Positions 16,804 through 25,952 of a stretch of DNA of 48,047 bases are shown piece by piece. The position numbers and the translations under genes were made by a program. This DNA is from DASVTR01 sp033855775 (lineage in GTDB: Bacteria > Acidobacteriota > Blastocatellia > Pyrinomonadales > Pyrinomonadaceae): contig JAWVFT010000139.1 in assembly GCA_033855775.1 (NCBI GenBank), positions 1-48,047 on the forward strand. Reading direction: 5' to 3'. Positions within the stretch are counted from its first letter, which is position 1; every line of letters starts with the position of its first letter. The notes beneath the pieces were generated by a model. It was not told the DNA's origin, did no database searches, and saw only the letters and a program-made list of their open reading frames with translations.

Positions 16804-17049
16804 TTAGATTAGCGACAGCAAGCTTTGCAATAGAGTCAGCGTAATCTCCGTAACCGGGTCTGTCTCGACAACGCCCGTTTGCATTTGGCCTGTGATAGTA
16901 TCGTCGCCAGTTCCCGGCGCGGCGGTTGCCGATGCGGGCGGGTTCGGTGGCGGCGGCGGTGGGGTAGCGATGCCGCTGCCCATGTTTCCATCAGCATTGG
17001 CACAGACGGAAAGTGCCAGCACAAGCAATAACGCTCTTAGAGCTTTCAT
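16804..17049 (-). CDS. Small secreted proline-rich peptide beside TPR regulator
   Basis: An 81-residue precursor. A signal peptide (MKALRALLLVLALSVCANA) is followed by a Pro-rich linker with six consecutive prolines, a Gly/Thr-rich stretch, and a hydrophobic C-terminal segment EITLTLLQSLLSLI that ends the protein. I chose the ATG at 17049 because AAGGA lies eight bases before it; a GTG at 17067 would add six residues. It is divergent from the TPR/HTH gene starting at 17170, and the 120 bases between them contain an 8-bp inverted repeat. The layout (short exported peptide, conserved-looking hydrophobic tail, divergent TPR regulator) resembles peptide-pheromone systems. A structural or toxin role of the peptide is also possible. 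No family is named. Confidence 0.65.
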   Translation of the reverse strand: MKALRALLLVLALSVCANADGNMGSGIATPPPPPPNPPASATAAPGTGDDTITGQMQTGVVETDPVTEITLTLLQSLLSLI

Positions 17050-17091
17050 TTCGATTTTCCTTTTCACTTTGATGAAATTTGTTCAATCTTA

Positions 17092-17118
17092 CTGTCACGT
17101 CATAACAGTGCGTGACAG
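17092..17118. promoter_or_regulatory. Inverted repeat in divergent promoter region
   Basis: CTGTCACG at 17092-17099 and its exact complement CGTGACAG at 17111-17118 are separated by 11 bases, so the arms are 19 bases apart centre to centre, close to two helical turns. This is a good form for a dimeric helix-turn-helix protein and lies between the peptide gene and the TPR/HTH regulator. Operator function is inferred. Confidence 0.55.
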
Positions 17119-17169
17119 CCGCAGTGTCTTTGCCACGTTTTTGCAAACATACAGAAAGGCAAGCCTCAC

Positions 17170-18669
17170 ATGAATTTAGCAGATACAGACCTGAAACAAC
17201 TAGATGCCCCTTCGCTGCCGCAGGACGAACGCGTCTTTATGAGCTGCCAACTGGCCTCGGAATTTATCCACACGGGGCAATACGAGTCGGCGCGCGAAGC
17301 GTTAGGCGAGTTATGGCGAGGCGTCGGGCGTCGGCCCGAAGTGGAGAAGCTGAAATCGCGCGCCGCTGCCGCCGAAGTGTTGTTGCAATGCGGCACGTTG
17401 TCGGGCTGGCTCGGCAGCGCGCAGCATCTACCGGGCGCGCAGGAGACGGCCAAAGATTTGCTCTTCGAAGCCCTGCGCATGTTCCAGTCGCAGGGGCAGA
17501 GCGCAAAGGTGTCTGCGGCGCAATTCGAACTCGGCATGTGCTACTTTCGGCTCGGCGCTTACGACGAAGCGCGTGTGGTTTTAGACGAAGCTCTCGGCGG
17601 GCTTGGAGCCGAAGACGTCCAATTGCGAGCGAGAATTTTGATTCGCCACACGCTCGTCGAAATCTGGACGGGCCGCTATCACGACGCCTGGGACATTCTC
17701 GAAAGAGCGAGAGAGTTTTTCGAGGCGGGCGGCGACGCTTTGAGGGGTCGCTGGCACGGCCAAAAGGGACTCGTCCTGCAAAGGCTGGCTCTGACGGAGA
17801 AGCGCGCGGATTATGCCGACAGCGGCATCATGGAGTTTACCGCCGCCATCTACCATTTCGAGCAGGCGGGCCACGAACGTTACTGCGGCAATAATCTGAA
17901 CGACCTCGCCATGCTGCTCTACCAGCTCGGACGCTACAAAGAAGCGCACGAAAGCCTCGACCGCGCGCAGGAAATTTTCAAGCGTTACGAAGACCCCGGC
18001 AGCCTCGCGCAAGTGAACGAAACGAGGGCGCGCGTCTTCATCGCAGAGCGGCGCTACGAGGAGGCCGACTGGATTATCTCAAGCGTTATCGAAGCCTTCG
18101 AGCAGGGCGGCGATCATGGCTTTCTGGCCGATGCGTTGACGCTGCAAGGTTTTGTCTGGGCCAAGCTCGGCGCGCACGAAAGCTCCATCAACATTCTTAA
18201 CCGCGCCATCAGCATCGGTCAAGAATCAGGCTCTTTCTCAAACGCCGGAGTCGCGGCCCTCACGCTCATCGAAGAGCACGGCGAAGCGCGATTGACGGAA
18301 ACAAAGCTGTACCGCGCCTACCGCCGCGCCGATGAACTGCTCAAGGAGACTCAGGACATCGAGCACATCACGAGGCTCAGAGCTTGCTCCCGCATCGTCA
18401 GCAAAAAACTATTGGGGCCGGAATTGGAAGGCGCAGGTTTCTCGTTGCAGGACGTGGTTCAGACTTACGAAGCGCGTTATATCGCGGAAGCCTTGGAAGT
18501 GGAGCAGGGCAGCGTCTCGCGCGCGGCGAAACAGTTGGGCGTCAGTCATCAGGCTCTCTCACATGCTCTCAGCACGCGCCACAAGAATTTGCTTGGACTG
18601 AGAAGCCCGATTAAGAGTCGCAGGCGGAGCATCATCCGTTACGATTCACCGCGAGCGAAGCGCACTTAA
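17170..18669 (+). CDS. TPR protein with C-terminal Fis-type helix-turn-helix
   Basis: A 499-residue cytoplasmic protein. Residues about 20-400 are a superhelix of TPR-like helix pairs (for example SAQFELGMCYFRLGAYDEARVVLDEAL, NNLNDLAMLLYQLGRYKEAHESLDRA, ADALTLQGFVWAKLGAHESSINILNRA). Residues about 420-480 are a Fis-type DNA-binding domain: FSLQDVVQTYEARYIAEALEVEQG leads into the helix-turn-helix SVSRAAKQLGVSHQALSHALS, and the chain ends in a basic tail. It should be a transcription regulator whose TPR domain senses a partner or ligand. It is divergent from the small secreted peptide, and an inverted repeat sits between the two. Relatives are, as far as I recall, abundant in Blastocatellia. 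It ends before a strong bidirectional terminator. The start has AAAGG about ten bases upstream. Confidence 0.85.
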   Translation: MNLADTDLKQLDAPSLPQDERVFMSCQLASEFIHTGQYESAREALGELWRGVGRRPEVEKLKSRAAAAEVLLQCGTLSGWLGSAQHLPGAQETAKDLLFEALRMFQSQGQSAKVSAAQFELGMCYFRLGAYDEARVVLDEALGGLGAEDVQLRARILIRHTLVEIWTGRYHDAWDILERAREFFEAGGDALRGRWHGQKGLVLQRLALTEKRADYADSGIMEFTAAIYHFEQAGHERYCGNNLNDLAMLLYQLGRYKEAHESLDRAQEIFKRYEDPGSLAQVNETRARVFIAERRYEEADWIISSVIEAFEQGGDHGFLADALTLQGFVWAKLGAHESSINILNRAISIGQESGSFSNAGVAALTLIEEHGEARLTETKLYRAYRRADELLKETQDIEHITRLRACSRIVSKKLLGPELEGAGFSLQDVVQTYEARYIAEALEVEQGSVSRAAKQLGVSHQALSHALSTRHKNLLGLRSPIKSRRRSIIRYDSPRAKRT

Positions 18670-18759
18670 CGGCAGCAGCAACGCTCCGTCGTCATCCGGC
18701 GCGGCGACGCTTAACAAGACGAACGCGCGTTCATTAAGCGCGATGTCATAATCAAAACT

Positions 18760-18795
18760 AAAGCGGCGAGCCATCGTGGGATGGCTCGCCGCTTT
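18760..18795. terminator. Strong bidirectional Rho-independent terminator
   Basis: A perfect 16-bp stem (18760-18775 and 18780-18795) with a 4-base loop. The stem ends in TTT on the plus strand and is flanked by T-rich sequence on both sides. It separates the convergent TPR regulator gene and the giant surface-protein gene and should stop transcription in both directions. Confidence 0.88.
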
Positions 18796-18831
18796 ATTGT
18801 TTCAATCCATCCTACATAGAGAACAGCATGC

Positions 18832-21800
18832 TCACTGCGGAGCGCAGACCGTATCGTTGCGTGTGATGACGCCGCTGAAGCGTTGTTGATATTCCGGCGA
18901 GGTGATGAACGCGCAGACCATCGAGCGATAGCCGCTTGGGTCATTCGGCACGCTGTTGTTAACGACGTTCAGCCAGAACTGGTAGCCGCCTTCGTCCGGG
19001 TTGCGCTTCAGAAAGCCGAAGTACTGCATCAGGACAAACGCCTTGTTGTATTCGGCCTGCGCGTAAGCCTGATTGTCGGCCACCTGTCTGAGGACTGTCG
19101 CGCGTCCTGCGTCGCCGCCGCCCGCCGTGTTGTAAGCGTTGAGCAGCGCGTCACGCTGGCTCGTCAGGTCAACTTGCGAGGATTGCTGCACGGTCTGCAA
19201 CAGCGCGTCGACGAAGGCCGCGCCGTTGAGCGTCGGCGCATATCTGTCAGTGAACGCAGGACGCTGAACGAAGAGCAGCGCGAAGCTCTGCTTGCTCTGC
19301 TCAGGGTTCGGGCTATCGACGACACGCGCGCGGTCCGGCGTGAACTGTCCATACGTCGGCCTCGTTCCATAGCTCGCTTTGTAGAGACGGTAGACGAAGC
19401 TGCCCGTGTTTTGAAACTCAAGCTCTATGAAGAAGGCGGCGGAGACTGCCGAGCGCCAGAAGTTGATGCAGGTGATGCTCGCGCCGCATTGCGTGATGCG
19501 CTCTGTCCAATAATCTAAGCCGCCCTGGTCTGGCTCGCGGCTGAGAAAGTCCGCGTAGTTCTGACGGACGAAGAAGCGCGCATCGTCAATCGGATTGGAG
19601 GCGGCAGGAGCCGGGTCGTTATCCGTGATGTTAATCGTCGCCACCTTCGTTGCGCCGAGTTGCGCGCCGACGGGGCTGTCGAGCGTCAGCGTGAAGGTTT
19701 CCGTGCCTTCGACGTAAGCGTCGTCGGTCAGGATAATCTTGATGCTCTTGCTGGCGGCGTCGCCCGCCGCCCATTTGAGTGTGCCGACGGCGGTCGTGTA
19801 GTCGGAAGCCTGCGAGGCCGTGCCGTTGGCGGTCGAATAGTTGACGGTGGCGGCTGTGCTCGTGTCGCCGCTGCGCGTCACGAAGACTTCGGCGCGACCG
19901 TCGCCTTCTCCGGCGGAAGGCGTGGCGATAGTAAACTGCAAGGTGTTGCGCCGCGTGCCGATGAAGGTCACGTTCTGGTTGCTCGTCAGATTGGGAATGA
20001 CTATCTGGGCGAACGGGTTCGGGGCGTCAACTCGCGGCTCGAAGTCGTAGGTCGGATGGCCAAAGATGGAGAGCGAGTATTGATAGTTCGACGGCCTCTC
20101 GCCGAAAGAAAAGTTGCCGTTAGCGTCGGTGAATGTCTCCGTGACGGCGTAGATGTCGCGGGCAAGATTCACTTGAATCCCGGCGATGCCGTTGCCGGTT
20201 CCGTATTCGACGACGCGCCCGCTGATGATGTTGCTCGGCAGTTTCGTGCCGACGAAGTTTGCCGTCTGGCTCGTCGTCAGGTTCGGGAACGAGTAGTACT
20301 GCGGCGCGAAACTGTAGGCGAGGAACGGGTCGGGAGAGATGAAGTAGCTGCGGAACGGCTGCACGTTGGGGAACGAGTAGAAGCCGTTGGCGTCCGTGAA
20401 GGTGTTGCCCTGCGGGAAGCCGCCGGACGAACTGACGCGGATGCCGGAGAGCGGATTGCCGTTGGTGTCCGTGATGCGCCCGGTGATGTTCGATGGAATG
20501 TAGGTGGCAACGAAGTCGGCCCCGGTTTGATTCGCGCCGAGGTTGTTGTAGACACGGCTCGCGGGCGTGAAGCTATAGGTTGTGTTGGAAGCCGTGATGG
20601 TGTAGTTGCCGCCAGCGGGAAGATTGACGAACTCGAAGGCGCCTTCCGGCTTGGTATGGATGACGGCGTTGCGCGTTCCGCTCAGCGTGATGGTCACGAA
20701 GTAGAGTGGCGAACTGTTAGCGTCGTTCGTGACATGGCCGGAGATGGTGAAGGTCTGCGGCAAGGGCGCGGGCGGCGGCAGCGGCGTGTTGGTCGGCAGC
20801 GGCTGCCAGCTAATCGAGCCGAAGTTGCAGCAGCCTTCATTTGATGCGAGCGTCACGTCGTTGCTGCCGTCGAGGTCGATGACGTGGACTTGCGTGCCTT
20901 GATAGAAAGCCACCTTCGCGCCGTCGGGCGACCATGCGGGAGCAAACGAGGTGTCCGTGTTCAGCAGACGGCGCGCGCCCGTCCCATCGCTGTTGATGAT
21001 GAACACGTCCGAGTAGTTATTCGACACCTGCACGTAGAGTATCTTCGACATGTCGGGCGACCAGCGCGGCCCGACGTAGCGTGTCGGGCCGTCAGGCACC
21101 GTGCCGTAGGCTACGAGCTTGGTCAGGTCGCTGCCGTCAACGTTCATGACGTAGATTTCGCCGAAGTCTTTCGAGATGACGAAGCGCGAGCCGTCAGCAG
21201 ACCAATCTATGTCTCTGACCTGCGAAGGGCTGTTGGGCAGTTTCGCAAAGCCTGAGCCGTCGGCGTTGGCGATGTAAATGAAAGTGTCTTTGCCGATGTA
21301 GGCGAGGCGCGTGCCGTCGGGCGACCAGGAGAACCAGTTTCGGAAGTTGGTGGAAACGTCGGCCAGATTGTCCGCGAGCGGCAGCAAGCCTGAGCCGTCG
21401 GCGTTCGCCACTTGAAGTTCGTAGTACAAGTCGTTGGGAAAAGTAGCCCGGAATTTGCTGACGATGAAGGCCAGCCGCGCGCCGTCGGGCGACCATCTGG
21501 GAACGTATGCGGACGAGAGGCCGGGAAAGAGCGTCGGGGCTTCGCTCGCGTCCGCCCTGGCCGTGTAGATGCGGTCGGTGCTGTAGGCGACGAGGCCGTT
21601 CGTTTTCTGCCGGAGCGGCGTGGCCGTGACGGTGACGCTGGCGGTCGAAGCGTTATCGCCCGGGTTGGGGTCTGGAACGGCTGAAGCGACGGTCGCGGTG
21701 TTGCTGAGAACGGCGCCTTCGGAGACTGTGGGGTTGACGGTGGCGACGATAACGACGGTGGCCGACTGCCCGACCGCGAGCGACGTGAAGGTCACGGTCG

Positions 21801-24800
21801 GGTTGTTGCCGGAGCCGCTACAGACGCCGCCCACAGCGTTGCAGGAAACGAAGGTCGTTCCCGCCGGAAGATTGTCGGTCAACGTCGCGGAGTCAGCCGG
21901 GCCGCCGCTGTTGTTCTTCACGCGGAAGAGATAGTTAATCCGCGAGCCGGGCGCGACCTTGTTGTAGGCCGTCGCGCTCGTGACGGAGAGGTCTGCGAAG
22001 TTGACCTGCGTCGTCTGCGTCGCGGTGTTGTTGGACGGAACGGGGTCAATCTCGTTGCTCGTGACGCTCGCCGTGTTGCTGATGTTTCGCGTGGCGGGCG
22101 CAGTGATGACGATGTTGACGGTCGTGCTGGCCCCGCTGCTCAGGGAGCCAAGGTTGCAGACGACGGTGCTCGTGCCGGAGCATGAGCCCTGGCCGGGAGT
22201 GGCGGAGACGAAGGTGGCTCCAGCGGGCAGCGTGTCGGTTAGCACGACGCCGGTGGCGGTCAACTCGCCGCTGTTCTTCACCTCGATGGTATAGGTCAGT
22301 TGGCTGCCAAGCGCGACGGGATCGGGCGCGTCCGTCATCGTCAGGCTGAGTTCGATGGACGAGCCAAGCTTGGCGATGAAGGCATCCGTGCCGCCGCCGT
22401 ATGTCCCGCGCAGAGCGTTGGCCAGGGGGAAGTTTGAAGACGAAGTGTTGCCGACCAAGTAGATGTTGCCCGCGGCGTCAACGGCGACGGCGTTGCCTTG
22501 ATCGCTGCTGAAGCCGCCGAGATACGTCGAGAAGAGAAGCGCCGAGCCTGCCGGGTTGAGCTTGGCGACGAAGGCATCGTTGCCGCCCGCCCATCCGCTC
22601 AGCGGATTGACCAGCGGGAAGATTGAAGACGAAGTGATACCCGCGACATACGCGCTGCCGTCGGCGCCGATGGCGATAGCGAAACCCTGGTCTGTCGCGT
22701 CGCCGCCGAGATATGTCGAGTAGGAGAGCGATTGACCATTGGCGGCAAACTTGGCGATGAAGGCATCGCTGCCGAAGGACGGGCTGCCGTATGTTGGCTG
22801 CAAGGCGTTGGCCAGCGGAAAGTTGGCGGACTGGGTTGAGCCTGTGATGTAGGCGCTGCCGTCCGAGCCGACGGCGATGGCCCGCGCGCTGTCGTTATCG
22901 CTGCCGCCGAGATAGGTTGAATAGACGAAGGCATCGCCCGCCGGGCTGAGCTTCGTGAGGTATGCATCGGTGAATCCGCCGGGCGCGGGCTGGAAGGCGT
23001 TGGCCAACGGAAAGTTGGTGGAGGCGGTCGGGCCTGTGACGTAGGCGCTGCCGGTGGAGTCTATGGCGATGCCGCGCGCGTCGTCGCTTTCAGAGCCGCC
23101 GAGAAGCCGCAGGTATTCAAGCTGCGAGCCGGACGGATTGAACTTTGCCACGAAGCCGTCGTTGCCGATGTTCGTTCCGGCAAGGATGCTCGTCTGGCCG
23201 CCGTTGATGCGCGCGGCGAGCGCGAGGACGAATTTGTTCGTCAGCCCGTTGTTGCTGGCCGTCCAGTTGGCGCCGCCGTCCGTAGTCTTGAAGACGCCGA
23301 AGGCGGTCGTCCCCGCGTAGACGGTCGAGGGCGCAGACGGGTCGAAGAGCAGAGCGTTGACGGTCACGGAGAAGGATTGGCCGCCGGATGTGCCGGTCAA
23401 TCCGTTGCTGCTCAGCGTCCAGTTGGCGCCGCCGTCGAGGCTCTTGTAGACGCCGTTGGTTGACACGCCCGTCGCCTGCGCGAAGAGCGTGGATGGCTGC
23501 GACGGGTTGAGCGCGAGAGTGATAATCTGCCCGTTCGCGCTGCCGAAGCCCGCGTTGATTGCCGTCCAACTTGCGCCGCCGTTCGTCGTCTTGAAGATGC
23601 CGCGACCGGACGTTCCGGCGTAAACGATTTGCGGGTTAGTCGGGTCAATGGCGAGCTTGTTGACGTTCGGGGACGAGCCTGTGATGCCGCCGCGCACTTC
23701 GGCCCAAGTGTCGCCGCCGTTCGTCGTCTTGTAGATGCCAGAGACGGTTCCGGCGTAAAGGGTCGTCGGCACGGAAGGGTCTATGACGAGCGTGTTGACG
23801 CTAGGGATACTGATGCCGCTGTTCTTCACTTCGTAAAGATTGCCGCCGTCCGTGCTCTTGTAAAGGCCGCTGCCGCCGCTCGTTGCGGCGTAAATGATAT
23901 TCGGGTTCGAAGGGTCAACGACGACCGCTCTGGTTGACTGCGGCGCGGTCGAAGTGCGCACAGCGCCGGTCAACTGCCAAGACGAGCCGCCGTCCGCGCT
24001 CTTGTAAACGCCAAGATTCGTGCCTGCGTAGATGAGGCTCGTATTGCCGACGACGGCGATGTCGTTGACGATGCTGGCCGTCAGGCCGTTGCTCGTCCCG
24101 GACCAATTGGCGGCTGCGTCAGTGCTCTTCAAGAGCGGATTGCCGCTGCGATTCTCGACGGGGAAGCGGGTGAAGTTGATGGAATTGGTGCTGCCCGCGA
24201 CGTAGGCCGCGCCGAGCGAATCAACGGCGATGGAGTAGATTTGGTCCGTGCTGTTGCCGCCCAGATATGTCGAGTAGACGAGCGCGCTGCCCGCCGGATT
24301 AATCTTCGTCACAAAGGCGTCGAGCGCGCCGTCCTTCGCGTCCTGAAAGACTCCGGCGGTGCGCGGGAAACTGCCGGAGCCGGTCAAGCCTGCGATGTAA
24401 GCGTTGCCGTTGAAATCAACGGCGATGGCGTTGGAGATGTCGTCGCCGTTGCCGCCGATGTAGGTCGCGTAGATAAGAGCGTTGCCCGCCGGATTGAGCT
24501 TGAGCACGAAGGCATCGTTGAAGCCGTCCTTGCCGCCCTGAATCGGGCTAGGGCCGGGAAAGTCCAAAGAGCTTGTGCTGCCTGTGACGTAGGCGCTGCC
24601 GTCCGGGCCGACCGCGAGGCCCAAGCCCTGCTCGGCTCCGCTGCCGCCGAGGAACGTGGAATAGATGAGCACGGGGTCAATCACGAGAGCGCGGCGCGAG
24701 TCGTGCGCGCCGACTTCGATGCCGACGCTTCCGTCCCTGCGCACGCGATAGCGAGCAGCGACTTTCTCACGCGCGCCAGCGGTCGTCTCCTGATAAGCGC

Positions 24801-25554
24801 GCGGCTGCTGCTGGCGAATTTCGCCGACCTGCGTGTTGATGATGAGGTCGCCCCGCTTGTCAACGCGGACGCCGAGCGCGCCGTCGAATTGAAGACGGAT
24901 ACGGCGCGCGTCTGCGCCGGGGGCGACGATGAAGTCGTATTCGAGCCGCCCTTGATTGCCATAGTAAACGAGGTCAACGCCGGGATAGACAGACTCGTAC
25001 TTGACCTTCTCGAAATTCGGAACGTTCGTGAGCCACGCTGTCGTCTCGCCAATCAGATAGTTGCTCCGGCCCGACAACTCGCTCACGCCGGAGACGGCGG
25101 GCGATGGGTTCGAGCCGGCCAGACGGATGCGAAGCGTGCTCGCCGTCTTTGCTGATTGCGTTGATTGTGAAGAACGAGCGGCGTTGGCGTTGTCGTTCGA
25201 TTGTTCCGCAGGGTCGCGCAGGCGCAGCACGGCTCCCGCGGGCGTCAGGAAGAGCGTGTAGCCGTTGCCGCGCGAGATAAAGCTGACCGCGCCGTCCGTC
25301 TGCCCGCGATTGGCCTCGAACCTGAGCGGCAGTTTGCCGTAGGCTTCGATTGCCCGCGCCGTCTCATGCGCCGACTTCGCGGAGTCTGCTGCTGCCGCTG
25401 CACGCGTTGCGCTCAAGGCCAGCGGCGAATTGCCGCGCGGCAAAAGCAGCAGGCTCGCCAACACGGTTGGCGCGAGCAGCAGAAAGATGATGAAGAGATG
25501 GTTGCGGCTCGCGGCAGAGCCTTCACGTTTCGAGAGGGAAATAAGAAGGGGCAT
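18832..25554 (-). CDS. Giant mosaic surface protein: SBBP, BNR, DUF11, PD40, Calx-beta, DUF4214
   Basis: A 2240-residue exported protein. After a signal-anchor (about 18-42), approximate domain order: an N-terminal beta-sheet module of the DUF7948 type (70-300, LPLRFEANRGQTDGAVSF); SBBP beta-propeller repeats (300-470, YSTFLGGSGAEQGLGLAVG); a BNR/sortilin-type propeller (480-800, GVYKSADGGSSWQ repeated); SBBP repeats again (815-1080); two DUF11 domains (1090-1330); PD40 WD40-like repeats (1340-1590, WSPDGTRLAYIG); three carboxypeptidase-regulatory-like beta-sandwiches (1600-1860, ISGHVTNDANSSP); a Calx-beta domain (1875-1975, GEGDGRAEVFVTRSGD); and a C-terminal DUF4214 domain (2000-2240) with its Asp/Trp-rich FLSREPDQGGLDYW repeats. 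The BNR propeller sits inside the SBBP series as if inserted. Such proteins are probably surface attachment proteins. One uninterrupted frame, start with GGTGG upstream, single gene. Confidence 0.85.
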   Translation of the reverse strand: MPLLISLSKREGSAASRNHLFIIFLLLAPTVLASLLLLPRGNSPLALSATRAAAAADSAKSAHETARAIEAYGKLPLRFEANRGQTDGAVSFISRGNGYTLFLTPAGAVLRLRDPAEQSNDNANAARSSQSTQSAKTASTLRIRLAGSNPSPAVSGVSELSGRSNYLIGETTAWLTNVPNFEKVKYESVYPGVDLVYYGNQGRLEYDFIVAPGADARRIRLQFDGALGVRVDKRGDLIINTQVGEIRQQQPRAYQETTAGAREKVAARYRVRRDGSVGIEVGAHDSRRALVIDPVLIYSTFLGGSGAEQGLGLAVGPDGSAYVTGSTSSLDFPGPSPIQGGKDGFNDAFVLKLNPAGNALIYATYIGGNGDDISNAIAVDFNGNAYIAGLTGSGSFPRTAGVFQDAKDGALDAFVTKINPAGSALVYSTYLGGNSTDQIYSIAVDSLGAAYVAGSTNSINFTRFPVENRSGNPLLKSTDAAANWSGTSNGLTASIVNDIAVVGNTSLIYAGTNLGVYKSADGGSSWQLTGAVRTSTAPQSTRAVVVDPSNPNIIYAATSGGSGLYKSTDGGNLYEVKNSGISIPSVNTLVIDPSVPTTLYAGTVSGIYKTTNGGDTWAEVRGGITGSSPNVNKLAIDPTNPQIVYAGTSGRGIFKTTNGGASWTAINAGFGSANGQIITLALNPSQPSTLFAQATGVSTNGVYKSLDGGANWTLSSNGLTGTSGGQSFSVTVNALLFDPSAPSTVYAGTTAFGVFKTTDGGANWTASNNGLTNKFVLALAARINGGQTSILAGTNIGNDGFVAKFNPSGSQLEYLRLLGGSESDDARGIAIDSTGSAYVTGPTASTNFPLANAFQPAPGGFTDAYLTKLSPAGDAFVYSTYLGGSDNDSARAIAVGSDGSAYITGSTQSANFPLANALQPTYGSPSFGSDAFIAKFAANGQSLSYSTYLGGDATDQGFAIAIGADGSAYVAGITSSSIFPLVNPLSGWAGGNDAFVAKLNPAGSALLFSTYLGGFSSDQGNAVAVDAAGNIYLVGNTSSSNFPLANALRGTYGGGTDAFIAKLGSSIELSLTMTDAPDPVALGSQLTYTIEVKNSGELTATGVVLTDTLPAGATFVSATPGQGSCSGTSTVVCNLGSLSSGASTTVNIVITAPATRNISNTASVTSNEIDPVPSNNTATQTTQVNFADLSVTSATAYNKVAPGSRINYLFRVKNNSGGPADSATLTDNLPAGTTFVSCNAVGGVCSGSGNNPTVTFTSLAVGQSATVVIVATVNPTVSEGAVLSNTATVASAVPDPNPGDNASTASVTVTATPLRQKTNGLVAYSTDRIYTARADASEAPTLFPGLSSAYVPRWSPDGARLAFIVSKFRATFPNDLYYELQVANADGSGLLPLADNLADVSTNFRNWFSWSPDGTRLAYIGKDTFIYIANADGSGFAKLPNSPSQVRDIDWSADGSRFVISKDFGEIYVMNVDGSDLTKLVAYGTVPDGPTRYVGPRWSPDMSKILYVQVSNNYSDVFIINSDGTGARRLLNTDTSFAPAWSPDGAKVAFYQGTQVHVIDLDGSNDVTLASNEGCCNFGSISWQPLPTNTPLPPPAPLPQTFTISGHVTNDANSSPLYFVTITLSGTRNAVIHTKPEGAFEFVNLPAGGNYTITASNTTYSFTPASRVYNNLGANQTGADFVATYIPSNITGRITDTNGNPLSGIRVSSSGGFPQGNTFTDANGFYSFPNVQPFRSYFISPDPFLAYSFAPQYYSFPNLTTSQTANFVGTKLPSNIISGRVVEYGTGNGIAGIQVNLARDIYAVTETFTDANGNFSFGERPSNYQYSLSIFGHPTYDFEPRVDAPNPFAQIVIPNLTSNQNVTFIGTRRNTLQFTIATPSAGEGDGRAEVFVTRSGDTSTAATVNYSTANGTASQASDYTTAVGTLKWAAGDAASKSIKIILTDDAYVEGTETFTLTLDSPVGAQLGATKVATINITDNDPAPAASNPIDDARFFVRQNYADFLSREPDQGGLDYWTERITQCGASITCINFWRSAVSAAFFIELEFQNTGSFVYRLYKASYGTRPTYGQFTPDRARVVDSPNPEQSKQSFALLFVQRPAFTDRYAPTLNGAAFVDALLQTVQQSSQVDLTSQRDALLNAYNTAGGGDAGRATVLRQVADNQAYAQAEYNKAFVLMQYFGFLKRNPDEGGYQFWLNVVNNSVPNDPSGYRSMVCAFITSPEYQQRFSGVITRNDTVCAPQ

Positions 25555-25952
25555 AGCTTTCCACCAAAATCACAAGAAAGGGTTGAGTTAAATCGGGGGT
25601 GACAAACTGAACGGATAAATTATTTTCGGGAGAGACTGTTTGACTTGCGCGGCTTAGTGAGGCTGCGATGTCTTCCTTTGTGTCTCAGCCCAACGGCGTC
25701 TTCAATCGCGGAGAATAACACAACCCGTCGTCGCGCGTCTAACTCGCAAAGGCGCGGTTGCCGTGGCCGCCGCCGTGGCTTGAGTCCATCAACTATCACG
25801 AAGCGCAACGCAAACGGGCGCGTCCAATCTCTTGAGACTATCAACTCGCGCGGCCCTGCTCGTTCACTCTCTGGCAAGATGCGCGCCCCGCGTGCCACAA
25901 TGTTTCTCAACCGCAGCCAGCGTTACATTTTCAAGTACAAGGGGCAACCGCG
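25555..25952. other. Intergenic region with no recognisable gene
   Basis: The open frames here are Arg/Ser-rich and have the composition of non-coding GC-rich DNA. The region holds the divergent promoters of the giant surface-protein gene and the DUF4186 gene. No strong hairpin or consensus seen. Confidence 0.4.

Noticed and set aside
16804..17067. Peptide gene starting at the GTG 17067
   Set aside because: The AAGGA site is correctly spaced only for the ATG at 17049, and the signal peptide begins there.
19660..20844. A 394-codon plus-strand open frame inside the giant surface-protein gene
   Set aside because: Antisense to a well-supported protein with recognisable domains; composition of a shadow frame.
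24241..25155. A 304-codon plus-strand open frame
   Set aside because: Antisense to the SBBP/DUF7948 coding region, no family content.
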